Under the pieces are notes generated by a model that saw nothing but the letters and a program-made list of their open reading frames with translations, was not told the origin of the DNA and searched no databases. 64,000 nt of DNA from Crocinitomicaceae bacterium (lineage in GTDB: Bacteria > Bacteroidota > Bacteroidia > Flavobacteriales_D > Crocinitomicaceae). Each line of letters begins with the position of its first letter. Position 1 is the first letter of the stretch. Of the stretch, positions 28,500 to 37,400 are shown in pieces. The stretch is taken from assembly GCA_021325675.1 (NCBI GenBank), contig JAJTCM010000007.1:121739-185738 (forward strand), in the 5' to 3' direction. Made by a program: the position numbers and the translations under genes.

Positions 28500-29296
28500 A
28501 AAACGTAATACTTTTTGTCATTTTAAGCTCATCCACGGCCTTTTCGCAAAACGGCTTCCTGGGTAAAAAAAACGTAATTGACCTTACCGCAACAGGAAAC
28601 ATCCCGGTTATATCGGGGTCACTCCGCGAAAAGGAATACCGGCCGAAAGGCACTGAAATGGTACAGCGAAAAGATTGGCTGGACTACGGCTTATCACTAA
28701 ACTACCTGCATTATACACGAAAAGGACGTTCTTTCGGACTGAAAAGCGCTGTTAAATATTCCAGTCTTTCCATGCCGGCATATTACCTGACGCCGCATTA
28801 CATTGGCTACACACGATATAACGATACGACCCACCTGCGTTTTGAGCCTGTAAGATATGCGAAGTTCTATTTTGCACCAAGCTTTGAGTTCACTACAAAA
28901 AAAGGTTTTGCGGGCGTGGGGCTTTCTTATGATTTTGCGGCCGGGATCTGCCTTTCTTTCCTCGATAATGCTTCCTATGCATATTCAATCAATGAATTTG
29001 ACGGAGCAAGCAATGCGAACTGGTCGGAAACCGATTACATCACAACCGATTATAAATGGCCTTACGTTTCCAGTTTATTTGTACAAACGGGATTTAAGCT
29101 CCGTTATCCCTTAAATGACCGCTTTCTTTTTTACTCGGGCTTTCATTACACCGCAATGTTAAGCATGAAGCCTGATCTTTTTGAGAAGAACTATAACCTG
29201 GAAGACATCTACCGAAACGAAGACCTTTATTATCAAATCCAGCGGGAAGACTTGTTCACTGTCAACCTGGACCTGGGGATCAGCTTTACATTTTAA
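28496..29296 (+). CDS. Probable outer-membrane beta-barrel protein
   Basis: A 266-residue protein with a signal peptide (MKNVILFVILSSSTAFSQ) and many alternating aromatic strands, for example YGLSLNYLHYTRKGRSFGL, YAKFYFAPSFEFTTKKGFAG and FTVNLDLGISFTF at the very end. The C-terminal phenylalanine is typical for proteins inserted by BamA. The family is unknown. The start overlaps the stop of the M48-like gene (ATGA), so the two probably act together at the envelope. It converges on the imelysin gene. Confidence 0.75.
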   Translation: MKNVILFVILSSSTAFSQNGFLGKKNVIDLTATGNIPVISGSLREKEYRPKGTEMVQRKDWLDYGLSLNYLHYTRKGRSFGLKSAVKYSSLSMPAYYLTPHYIGYTRYNDTTHLRFEPVRYAKFYFAPSFEFTTKKGFAGVGLSYDFAAGICLSFLDNASYAYSINEFDGASNANWSETDYITTDYKWPYVSSLFVQTGFKLRYPLNDRFLFYSGFHYTAMLSMKPDLFEKNYNLEDIYRNEDLYYQIQREDLFTVNLDLGISFTF

Positions 29297-29298
29297 GC

Positions 29299-30396
29299 TT
29301 ACTTGAAATTGTCCTTGAAAGCCAGTAATTCTGCCGAAATGGACTCCAGCTCCGTTACGACTTCCTGTAACGAGCTTCTGTGGGCCGCTGTAGTAATCGC
29401 CGTTTGGTAATCAACAGTGATTCCGTCCAGGGAGCTTTCTATTTTAGATAACGAAGACCTGATTTTTTCCATTCTTCCCGGGTCAACCGTATCGAGAAGG
29501 TTTTCCAGGAAATAATGCTCCGTATCATCTGTATCCAGCAAAGTGCCGGCATTAAAAGCGTATTTCAAAGCCAGTAATTTGGCGTAGATCGCTTCCATGG
29601 AACGGTTTGAAAAATGGCTGATTTCCAGGCGTGGATCTTGTGTATCTAAAGATGCTTTGATCGTTTTGTTACAGAAATCCTCGGTAATAAACTCCCGCAG
29701 GCCATCAATCATACGCTGCATGAAATCATTTGTGCTTAACAAGAGAAGACTGTTTTCGTATTCCTGTGTATTAGCCAGTTTAGCGATGCTTGTTTGAAGG
29801 TTTAAGGCTGAAAACCACAAAAAATCACGTCTCCTTTGAGTAACCTCATTTCCCAAGAAATTAAAATCATTCATGGGACGGTTGCCGGTTTCCCCCCACA
29901 GGAAAAATTCAAGTACATGGAACCCATTGCTTATATTTTGCGGACTGCCCTGCTGGTTCCAGCTTCGGATGTTATCCGTGATAATGGAAGGATAAGTGGA
30001 AACATCATTGATTATACCGCTGTAAGGATCTGCCACCGTATAATCAATATAGGCAGGATTCAGGGGAAACAGGTCGAGGTAATTGTTTTCCGCGGCAAAC
30101 GCCCCGGAAGCAATCGATCCATAGCGGTAAGGGCCTAATAGCAGGAATTGTTTATAGGCATTTCCCCAACGGGTTTTAGCCTGGTAAAAAGTAGGTGTCA
30201 CAACCGTGTTTTTAAACAGCACTACCTGGTCGTACAAAGAATCATTGGACTCAACAAGATTGTTCAGCAATTGCTGCTGCGTATGCAGGTAAGAACGCCT
30301 GACCTTGGAAACCTCAAGGGTCCAGTGCGTTTCTTTTTTTTTGCACGCGCCGGATAATACAAGAATAACAGTGAGGAAAGCAATATAAATTTTCAT
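29299..30396 (-). CDS. Imelysin-family (M75) lipoprotein
   Basis: A 365-residue lipoprotein: signal MKIYIAFLTVILVLSGAC has the lipobox LSGAC (Cys18), followed by KKKE. The family is recognised from TRWGNAYKQFLLLGPYRYGS in the first half and the signature GFHVLEFFLWG (GxHxxE, about 156-166). Imelysins are two-domain all-helical periplasmic proteins, often found with iron or haem uptake genes and probably ligand-binding, not proteolytic. No uptake gene is adjacent here. The unit is monocistronic. Confidence 0.9.
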   Translation of the reverse strand: MKIYIAFLTVILVLSGACKKKETHWTLEVSKVRRSYLHTQQQLLNNLVESNDSLYDQVVLFKNTVVTPTFYQAKTRWGNAYKQFLLLGPYRYGSIASGAFAAENNYLDLFPLNPAYIDYTVADPYSGIINDVSTYPSIITDNIRSWNQQGSPQNISNGFHVLEFFLWGETGNRPMNDFNFLGNEVTQRRRDFLWFSALNLQTSIAKLANTQEYENSLLLLSTNDFMQRMIDGLREFITEDFCNKTIKASLDTQDPRLEISHFSNRSMEAIYAKLLALKYAFNAGTLLDTDDTEHYFLENLLDTVDPGRMEKIRSSLSKIESSLDGITVDYQTAITTAAHRSSLQEVVTELESISAELLAFKDNFK

Positions 30397-30498
30397 GGTG
30401 AATAATAGCTTAAAGTGGTGTTACCGGCAAAAGTAGTAAATACTTTTTAAAATCCGGAAATTTATTCAGAAAGGTCAAACCTGCGGATGCAAAATTAC

Positions 30499-31104
30499 TT
30501 AAATCGTATCTTTCGTATTCTCCATCAACACAGCGAGGTAGTCGCGGGCGCGAAATAACTGTGCTTTTACGGTCCCTAAGGGCAAATTAAGGCTTTCGGC
30601 AATCTCTTCGTAGCTGAGCTCCTCAAAATAGCGCAATTCGACCAATTCACGGTAGCGCGGCTTTAGTTTTTCCACCAGGTTGCGCATGTGCTTCACTTTT
30701 TGGTTGTAAACCATCGCCTCTTCCGGGTCTTGACCGTAGGATTTCGCGTCAAAATAAATGACTTCACCGGAGCTTGTCGTGTAGCCTGTATCCATGGAAG
30801 TCACTTTCACGCGCTTTTTACGCATGAAGTCGATACAGTTATTCGAAGCGATTTTAAAAAGCCAGGTACTAAAAGCAAAGCTGGGGGAATATTGCTCGAG
30901 CCGGCTGAAAGCTTTACCAAAGGCTTCGATAGTCAGGTCGTCCGCGTCATCCTGGTTTTTGACCATTTTGAACATCATGAAATAAATCGATTCGCGGTAG
31001 CGTTCCATCAATTCACCGAACGCAGCCTGGCTCCCGTTTTTAGCCTGTTCAACTAAAACAAAATCGTATTTGGCTTTATCGGATAAATTTTCGCTTACTT
31101 CCAT
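30499..31104 (-). CDS. ECF-type RNA polymerase sigma factor
   Basis: A 201-residue sigma-70 family factor of the ECF group. Region 2 (about 25-95) contains FMMFKMVKNQDDADDLTIEA and FSTWLFKIASNNCIDFMRKK; region 4 (about 140-190) contains RELVELRYFEELSYEEIAES with the helix-turn-helix LNLPLGTVKAQLFRARDYL. A 50-residue linker separates them. No anti-sigma gene is adjacent. Its start overlaps the end of the glycosyltransferase gene by 10 bases, so it is translated from the same mRNA. Confidence 0.93.
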   Translation of the reverse strand: MEVSENLSDKAKYDFVLVEQAKNGSQAAFGELMERYRESIYFMMFKMVKNQDDADDLTIEAFGKAFSRLEQYSPSFAFSTWLFKIASNNCIDFMRKKRVKVTSMDTGYTTSSGEVIYFDAKSYGQDPEEAMVYNQKVKHMRNLVEKLKPRYRELVELRYFEELSYEEIAESLNLPLGTVKAQLFRARDYLAVLMENTKDTI

Positions 31105-32237
31105 TTCGTCTGGCTTGATTTTTCAGAGGTGTAATAAATCCACGGGATGAGAAGAGCGTAGAACAAATCCAGCAAGGGGAATAAAGCGATGAAGCTTTTC
31201 GCCTTGAGCTTTGCCATACATTTTCCCTGGATCCACCATTTTAAACTTATTACAAACACAAAAGCAGCCGCACTTAACAGACGGTACTCAGCATTGAATA
31301 ACAAAATAACAAAGGAAATCCATGCCAAAAGCAGCGTAAGCGGATATATTCCTAACAATAACTTTTTAATAACCTGGTATTTGGGCGACGTGGTGTAATG
31401 CCGTGTTTTCTGAACCATCCAGGAAGACCAGGAATCCTTGCCTTTTGACACGCAATGCGCCTGCGGGTCGATCTGGATCGCATAATTGCCTTTGCGCGCC
31501 GTTTGCTGCACAAAAAGATCATCGTCGCCGGAAATGATGGCATAATGTGACTTAAACCCGTTTACAGAGTTGAACAGGCTTTTTGTGTAGGCCATATTCC
31601 GTCCTACTCCCATATACGGCAGGCGCGCCAAAGCATAGGAAAAATAATTCATAGCTATCATCACCGTATCCAGGCGGATGAGCTTATTGAGAAAGCCTTT
31701 CTCCATTTTGTAAGGCGCGTAGCCCAGAACAAGCTCTTTTTTATCGGAAAATTTCGAAACCATCAGCCGCAGCCACTGATCGCTGGACGGGGCGCAATCA
31801 GCATCGGTTACAACCAAATATTCATAGGAAGCCGCTTTGATCCCCAGCGAAAGCGGAAATTTTTTACCTGTTCCCAAATGCTTGCTCCGTTCTACCTCAA
31901 CAATTTTCAAGCGCGTCGGATAATGCATTTTCAGGGCGTTGAGCACGTGATACGAATCATCGATCGACTGGTGGTTTACTACGAGTACTTCAAACTGGGG
32001 ATAATTCTGGTTGAGGATCTTGGGCAGGAAATGATAGAGGTTATCCGATTCGTTCCTCGCGGCGATTACTACTGAAACCGGCGGCAGGTCCATCGGCTGT
32101 CCTTTGGGCTTTTCCTTGTAGAATGCGAAGCGGACGTACACCAGGAATACGTAGAGCAATTGAAAAAACAGCATCGCTGCCAGGAAGCAAAACACTATCA
32201 GGTGCAGATTTAATTCAAAGCCGGGTAAAAACTCCAT
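31095..32237 (-). CDS. Family 2 glycosyltransferase, membrane-bound
   Basis: A 380-residue enzyme from ATG 32237 (MEFLPGFELNLHLIVFC). An N-terminal membrane helix precedes the GT-A domain: PPVSVVIAARNESDNLYHFL, then VVTDADCAPSS (DxD) and ISGDDDLFVQQTARKGN; the acceptor-side QxxRW-like motif is QKTRHYTTS. Two or three C-terminal helices follow. Such enzymes extend or build envelope glycans. The longer frame upstream of 32237 runs into the tgt promoter region and is unlikely. It heads a pair with the sigma factor gene. Confidence 0.88.
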   Translation of the reverse strand: MEFLPGFELNLHLIVFCFLAAMLFFQLLYVFLVYVRFAFYKEKPKGQPMDLPPVSVVIAARNESDNLYHFLPKILNQNYPQFEVLVVNHQSIDDSYHVLNALKMHYPTRLKIVEVERSKHLGTGKKFPLSLGIKAASYEYLVVTDADCAPSSDQWLRLMVSKFSDKKELVLGYAPYKMEKGFLNKLIRLDTVMIAMNYFSYALARLPYMGVGRNMAYTKSLFNSVNGFKSHYAIISGDDDLFVQQTARKGNYAIQIDPQAHCVSKGKDSWSSWMVQKTRHYTTSPKYQVIKKLLLGIYPLTLLLAWISFVILLFNAEYRLLSAAAFVFVISLKWWIQGKCMAKLKAKSFIALFPLLDLFYALLIPWIYYTSEKSSQTKWK

Positions 32238-32286
32238 GGAACGCAAATACTTTGGTGCAAAGATGAGAAGCATAAGCAAATACACT

Positions 32287-32294
32287 TATCTTTG
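32287..32294 (+). promoter_or_regulatory. -7 box for tgt
   Basis: TATCTTTG, 24 bases before ATG 32319. The in-frame TTG at 32292 is part of this box and therefore not the start. Confidence 0.55.
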
Positions 32295-32318
32295 CACGGA
32301 TTTTTTATCAACAAAGAT

Positions 32319-33449
32319 ATGCACTTTGATTTACATAAAACGGACAGCTCAACAAAAGCACGCGCAGGAGTTTTACACACGGACCACGGAACGATCGAAA
32401 CCCCTATTTTTATGCCTGTTGGCACAGCAGGAACAGTAAAGGGAGTGCACCAGCATGAGTTGCAGCAAGATGTCAAAGCGCAGATTATCCTCGGAAATAC
32501 GTATCACCTGTATTTACGCCCGGGAACGGAAGTGCTCGAAGGCGCAGGTGGCTTGCACCGGTTTATCGGCTGGGACCGCCCGATCCTGACAGACAGCGGC
32601 GGCTACCAGGTATATTCGCTTTCCAGCTCGAATAAAATCACGGAAGAAGGCGTAAAATTCCAGTCGCACCTCGACGGGAGCTATCATTTTTTTACTCCGG
32701 AAAAAGCGATTGACATTCAGCGCTCTATCGGCGGCGATATCATCATGGCCTTTGACGAGTGCACGCCTTACCCGTGTGATTACCGGTATGCTAAAAACTC
32801 CATGCACATGACCCACCGCTGGCTCAAGCGCTGCATGGACCACTTCAAGGCTACCGAACCGAAATACGGTTACGAACAGGCGCTTTTCCCGATTGTACAG
32901 GGAAGCACCTACAAGGATTTACGCCAGGAATCTGCAGAAATGATCGCTTCTTTTGACGCGGTCGGAAATGCCATCGGCGGCCTGTCAGTGGGCGAACCGG
33001 ACGTTGACATGTATGAAATGACCGATCTCGTTTGCTCCATTTTACCTAAAGAAAAGCCACGCTACCTGATGGGCGTAGGCACACCGATCAATATCCTGGA
33101 AAGTATCGCGCTTGGTGTAGACATGATGGATTGCGTCATGCCTTCGCGCAACGCCCGCCATGGCTTGCTGTTTACTTCCGAAGGAACGATCAATATCAAA
33201 AATGAAAAATGGGCGAAGGATTTTTCTCCACTCGACGAAAACGGAACTGCATACGTTGACAAGGTTTATACCAAAGCGTATTTGCGACACCTGATCAAAA
33301 CGAAAGAATATCTGGGCATACAAATTGCAACCATACACAACCTGGCGTTTTACCTGGAGCTCGTGAGGGAAGCCCGCGAACGTATCCTGAACGGGACTTT
33401 CGGGCCATGGAAAAACGAAATGGTACAGAAACTGGGACGACGATTATGA
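32319..33449 (+). CDS. tgt: tRNA-guanine(34) transglycosylase without zinc cysteines
   Basis: Inserts a queuosine precursor at tRNA position 34. At 376 residues it is of normal length. The general-base region is LTDSGGYQVYSLSS, the substrate loop GNAIGGLSVGEP, and the nucleophile region GVDMMDCVMPSRNARHG. The C-terminal zinc element, normally CxCxxC plus a His 26 residues later, keeps the spacing but has Gly309, Ala311 and Asp314 instead of cysteines; His340 is kept. The structural zinc is therefore probably absent. queA, which acts on the product, lies at 51.4 kb. Confidence 0.95.
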   Translation: MHFDLHKTDSSTKARAGVLHTDHGTIETPIFMPVGTAGTVKGVHQHELQQDVKAQIILGNTYHLYLRPGTEVLEGAGGLHRFIGWDRPILTDSGGYQVYSLSSSNKITEEGVKFQSHLDGSYHFFTPEKAIDIQRSIGGDIIMAFDECTPYPCDYRYAKNSMHMTHRWLKRCMDHFKATEPKYGYEQALFPIVQGSTYKDLRQESAEMIASFDAVGNAIGGLSVGEPDVDMYEMTDLVCSILPKEKPRYLMGVGTPINILESIALGVDMMDCVMPSRNARHGLLFTSEGTINIKNEKWAKDFSPLDENGTAYVDKVYTKAYLRHLIKTKEYLGIQIATIHNLAFYLELVREARERILNGTFGPWKNEMVQKLGRRL

Positions 33450-33545
33450 ATTGAAAATGGAGAATGGAGAATGGAGAATTTAATTAATGTGCTAATACAT
33501 CAGCCCATTAGCATATTAACTCATTAGCAAACTAGCACATTAAAA
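33447..33545. repeat. Family B left arm joined to a family A repeat
   Basis: ATTGAAAATGGAGAATGGAG (family B) begins directly at the tgt stop and passes into TTAATTAATGTGCTAATACA, TAGCATATTAACTCATTAGC and ACTAGCACATTAA (family A). The pair fills the entire tgt-lptG gap. Confidence 0.65.
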
Positions 33546-33549
33546 AACA

Positions 33550-34623
33550 TTGAATTTAATAGACAAATACATCATCAAAAAATTCCTTACGACATTTTTC
33601 TTTATGTTGGGGATAGTGATGCTGTTTTCTACGGTGTTTGATATTTCTTCGCGGCTGAGTGAGTTTATTGAGAACAAAGCGACGGTTTACGCGATCATTT
33701 TCCAATATTACGTCAATTTTATCGTTTATTACGGCAATACTTTTTCGGCGCTGATCATCTTTTTATCCGTGATCTGGTTTACAGCGAAAATGGCCCAGGA
33801 TTCGGAGATAATCCCGCTTATGTTCAGCGGTAAGCCTTTTACCCGGATTTTACGCCCTTATTTCATCGCTGCAACAATTCTAGTTATCCTGTCACTGATC
33901 CTCAATCACCTGATCATTCCGAAATCAAACCAGGTGCGATTGGCTTTTGAAGAACAATATTACCGTGACCGGCTTTTTGTGGAGAATTACCACGCCGAAT
34001 TTCCGGGCAACCAAATCGTTTATTTCAGCAGCTATGTCAGCGATTTGAATATCGTCAACGACCTTCGCATCGAAAAATGGGGAAAAGACGGCAAAATAAT
34101 CTCCTTCCTGAATGCTAAAGCGGCAACCAATAAACTGGGAAGCAATAACTGGAAAATCGAAAATTACTACATCCGGGAAATCGGCTATCCGAACGACAAA
34201 ATTGTGAGCGGTACGAAACTGGATACAAATTTCGTGTTCCGGATTGAAGAAATGGCGATCCGGGAAAACCGCCCGGAAACCATGACTTTTTCGGAGCTGA
34301 AGAATTTCATCGAAATGGAAAAGCGCAAAGGGAACCCCAAAATCCCGGATTACGAGATCACGCTGCACCAGCGGACATCACTGCCCTTTGCCACGTACGT
34401 GCTCACTTTGATGGGCGTTGCCGTTGCCAGCCGGAAAAAACGCGGCGGGATCGGGATCAACATTGCCATCGGCCTGCTTTTTGTGTTCATTTACATTTTC
34501 GCCATGCAAATTGCGACCGTAGCTGCAAAAAACGTGGGCTTTCCCCCGCTGCTTGCCACCTGGGTACCGAACATTCTTTTTGGGATCACAGGCTACATCA
34601 TGTACAGGCTCGCGCCCAAATAG
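33550..34623 (+). CDS. LptF/LptG-family permease
   Basis: A 357-residue inner-membrane protein of the LPS export ABC transporter. MNLIDKYIIKKFLTTFFFML is the classic YjgP/YjgQ opening; three helices precede a periplasmic beta-jellyroll (about 115-260, with AEFPGNQIVYFSSYVSDLNI), and three helices follow (VLTLMGVAVASRKKRGGIGI). Bacteroidota usually separate the two permeases in the genome; by order after tgt this is commonly called LptG. The start is TTG 33550, the first possible codon after the family A repeat. Confidence 0.9.
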   Translation: MNLIDKYIIKKFLTTFFFMLGIVMLFSTVFDISSRLSEFIENKATVYAIIFQYYVNFIVYYGNTFSALIIFLSVIWFTAKMAQDSEIIPLMFSGKPFTRILRPYFIAATILVILSLILNHLIIPKSNQVRLAFEEQYYRDRLFVENYHAEFPGNQIVYFSSYVSDLNIVNDLRIEKWGKDGKIISFLNAKAATNKLGSNNWKIENYYIREIGYPNDKIVSGTKLDTNFVFRIEEMAIRENRPETMTFSELKNFIEMEKRKGNPKIPDYEITLHQRTSLPFATYVLTLMGVAVASRKKRGGIGINIAIGLLFVFIYIFAMQIATVAAKNVGFPPLLATWVPNILFGITGYIMYRLAPK

Positions 34624-34642
34624 TTTACAAAGTTTCTGAGTT

Positions 34643-35413
34643 ATGAGTTTGGAAGTTTATTTAAACCGGATTTTCCTTTTTTTTACCGTTTTTCTGTCAG
34701 TACAATTGGGTTCCGCTCAAATTGTAAATATTGAAAATAAACGCATTTACGAAGACACCAGCGGTTGGAGCGGTGCAATTGATGCTACTTTTTCCTTCCT
34801 GCGAAATAAAGATTTTCTCTATAACCTGAACGCCAAATCCAGGGTACAGTACAAAACCCGCAAGCATTACGTTTTCCTGCTCTCGGACTTCTTTTATTCA
34901 GGCGGTGAAAAAGTGTACGCAAACTATGGCATGGGCCACCTGCGCTATGCGCGACGGATTAAAAACAGCGGCTGGAAATGGGAAAGCTACACACAGGTGC
35001 AGTACAACCAGCTCCTTAACCAAAAGCTCCGCGCATTAGCCGGAACGGGGATCCGCTCGAAAATGACGGATACGGAGAAGCTCCGGTCTTTCATCGGTAC
35101 ATCCATTTTTTATGAATTCGAAGAAATCCAGCCGAACAACGAGTTTCACAGGGATTTCCGCTGGAGCTCGTATTTATCCTGGTTTATGAATTTCAAGTAT
35201 TTTTCCTTCACCGGAACAACTTATTACCAGCCAAAACTGGAAGAAATCCGGGATTATCGCTTTTCGGGACAGTATTCATTCAATACACACATTCTGAAAA
35301 ACCTGCGTTTCAAAATGGAATTGAACGTATTTTACGACAGCCGCCCACCGGAAGGAGTGCCGCCAAGCACCCTGAATTTTCTGCTGGGCTTTGGCTATGA
35401 TTTTGGGAAATAA
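34643..35413 (+). CDS. DUF481 outer-membrane beta-barrel protein
   Basis: A 256-residue protein with a signal peptide ending GSAQ. The rest is a series of amphipathic strands typical of DUF481: SGAIDATFSFLRNKDFLYNL, HYVFLLSDFFYSGGEKVYAN, GHLRYARRIKNSGWKWESYT and the closing LNFLLGFGYDFGK. DUF481 proteins form small outer-membrane barrels of unknown function, often salt-stress related. It begins 19 bases after lptG, so shared transcription is likely. A family A repeat starts at the stop codon. Confidence 0.85.
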   Translation: MSLEVYLNRIFLFFTVFLSVQLGSAQIVNIENKRIYEDTSGWSGAIDATFSFLRNKDFLYNLNAKSRVQYKTRKHYVFLLSDFFYSGGEKVYANYGMGHLRYARRIKNSGWKWESYTQVQYNQLLNQKLRALAGTGIRSKMTDTEKLRSFIGTSIFYEFEEIQPNNEFHRDFRWSSYLSWFMNFKYFSFTGTTYYQPKLEEIRDYRFSGQYSFNTHILKNLRFKMELNVFYDSRPPEGVPPSTLNFLLGFGYDFGK

Positions 35414-35487
35414 CGTTAATATGCTAATACGATAATGAGATAAGATTTAACCCTACCATTAGCATATTAAACCATTCTGACATTAAA
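35413..35487. repeat. Family A repeat, two-armed copy
   Basis: The left arm is AACGTTAATATGCTAATACG; the right arm is ACCATTAGCATATTAAACCA with TTCTGACATTAAA. It fills the gap between convergent DUF481 and argS genes. Confidence 0.65.
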
Positions 35488-35490
35488 AAA

Positions 35491-37386
35491 TTACATGCGT
35501 TCAGGAACTTCAACGCCAATCAGCTGCATGGAGCTTGCCACGACTTTTCCGACGTTATCGCAAATCATCAAACGCAGGTTACGCAAACCGGCATCAGGCT
35601 CGGAATTCACCTTGACAGTCTGGTAAAACTGGCTGAAGATCTTCACCAATTCGTATGTATAATTGATCAATACTGCCGGAGAATAGGAAGCCGCAGCTTC
35701 TTCAATGATCGCCGGGAAAAGCTCGAGCTGCTTGATGATTTCTTTTTCTTCAGCGCCTGGAACCGTATTTCCTACTTCACCGATCTCGCCGGCTTTCCGC
35801 AGCAAAGATTTGATCCGGGCGTAAGCGTACTGAATAAATGGCCCTGTGTTTCCCGTCAATTCAATGGATTCTTCCGGGTTGAACAGCATGCGTTTCTTCG
35901 GATCGACTTTCAGGAGGTAATATTTCAATCCGCCCATCCCGATCATGCGGTAAAGCTTTTCTTTCTCCTCTTCCGCCATGCCTTCGATATGCCCGCGTTC
36001 CTGCGTCATCGCTTTCGCACTGGCAACGACTTCATCCATCAGGTCATCGGCGTCAACTACTGTTCCTTCGCGGGATTTCATTTTGCCCGAAGGCAGGTCG
36101 ACCATCCCGTAAGACAGGTGATAGCACGCTTCAGCCCAGCTGTAGCCGAGCTTTTGCAAAATCAGGAAAAGCACCTTAAAATGGTAATCCTGCTCATTTC
36201 CAACCGTATAAATAATTCCTTCCAGGTCCGGGTAATCGCGGAAACGGTCGATCGCCGTACCGACATCCTGCGTCATGTAAACCGCAGTACCGTTGGAGCG
36301 GAGCAGTAATTTTTCATCCAGGCCGTCTTTCGTCAGGTCGATCCAGACGGAGCTGTCTTCCTTGCGGTAAAAAACGCCTTTTTGCAAACCTTCGTCCACC
36401 ACATCTTTCCCGATCAGGTACGTTTCGGATTCGTAATACAGCTTGTCGAAATCAACCCCCATTTTGCGGTAGGTTTCTTCAAATCCTTTGTAAACCCAAC
36501 CGTTCATCGTTGACCAGAGCAAATAAACCTGCGGGTCCCGGCCTTCCCATTTGAGGAGCATTTCGTTGGCATCGCGCAGCAATTCCGTCTGGTTTTTAGC
36601 CAGGTCTTTGATTTTATCGTCGATAGCAGCAATGGCCTTTTCGTCTTTTCCTTCTTTAGCGGCAACAAACTTGTTGTATTCGTCAACCACTTTCTGATTA
36701 TACCCGTCGAAATCGCCTTTTTCCCAGGCTGCAATAATTTCTTTTGCTTCCGCGTTAAAGCGCTTGTCGAATTCAACGTAATATTTACCGACAAGCTTAT
36801 CGCCTTTCAAACCGGTATTTTCCGGACTTTCGCGCTCTCCTTTTTCATTCAGAGGGGAAAAACGCTCCCAGGCCAGCATGCTTTTACAAATATGGATCCC
36901 GCGGTCGTTGATAATCTGGGTTTTCACCACTTTATGACCGTTTGCCTTCAGGATTTCCGCTACGGAATAGCCCAGGAAATTATTGCGTAAATGCCCCAGG
37001 TGCAGCGGTTTGTTGGTGTTCGGTGAAGAATATTCCACCATAACCGTTCCTTTCGATCCGGCTTCTTTGAAACCGTACTGCTTTGTTTGAGCAATTTCCT
37101 GCAGCACCTGCATCCAGTACGCTTCGGTGAGCGACAAATTCAAAAATCCCTGTACAACCTGGAAGCTTTTGATATCCGGCATGTTTTCCACCAGGAAATC
37201 CCCGATTTTTTGCGCTGCCTGGTCGGGCGAAACCCGCAGTAACTTAACAAAAGGAAAAACAACCAAGGTCAGGTCGCCCTCAAAATCCTTGCGGGTCAGC
37301 TGAAACTGGACGGTTTTAGGGTCGATTTCCGTTCCGAAGAGGAACTCACTGTTTTTTACCAAAAGCTCACGAATCCGTGTTTCCAT
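35491..37386 (-). CDS. argS: Arginyl-tRNA synthetase
   Basis: Class I synthetase of 631 residues that charges tRNA-Arg. An N-terminal Add-1 domain (about 1-110) is followed by the HIGH motif in SSPNTNKPLHLGHLRNNFLG (about 125-144) and a KMSKS-like GKMKSREGTVVD (about 430). The C-terminal DALR anticodon-binding domain starts at NTGPFIQYAYARIKSLLRKA. The insertion with AAKEGKDEKAIAAIDDKIKD near 240-260 is typical of the Bacteroidota form. It is the last gene of a three-gene unit, 14 bases after arginase. Confidence 0.96.
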   Translation of the reverse strand: METRIRELLVKNSEFLFGTEIDPKTVQFQLTRKDFEGDLTLVVFPFVKLLRVSPDQAAQKIGDFLVENMPDIKSFQVVQGFLNLSLTEAYWMQVLQEIAQTKQYGFKEAGSKGTVMVEYSSPNTNKPLHLGHLRNNFLGYSVAEILKANGHKVVKTQIINDRGIHICKSMLAWERFSPLNEKGERESPENTGLKGDKLVGKYYVEFDKRFNAEAKEIIAAWEKGDFDGYNQKVVDEYNKFVAAKEGKDEKAIAAIDDKIKDLAKNQTELLRDANEMLLKWEGRDPQVYLLWSTMNGWVYKGFEETYRKMGVDFDKLYYESETYLIGKDVVDEGLQKGVFYRKEDSSVWIDLTKDGLDEKLLLRSNGTAVYMTQDVGTAIDRFRDYPDLEGIIYTVGNEQDYHFKVLFLILQKLGYSWAEACYHLSYGMVDLPSGKMKSREGTVVDADDLMDEVVASAKAMTQERGHIEGMAEEEKEKLYRMIGMGGLKYYLLKVDPKKRMLFNPEESIELTGNTGPFIQYAYARIKSLLRKAGEIGEVGNTVPGAEEKEIIKQLELFPAIIEEAAASYSPAVLINYTYELVKIFSQFYQTVKVNSEPDAGLRNLRLMICDNVGKVVASSMQLIGVEVPERM

Positions 37387-37400
37387 GTTGTAAATAGGTT

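Noticed and set aside
26487..29296. Toxin-immunity or defence pair
   Set aside because: Both proteins are exported envelope proteins without nuclease, NTPase or toxin motifs.
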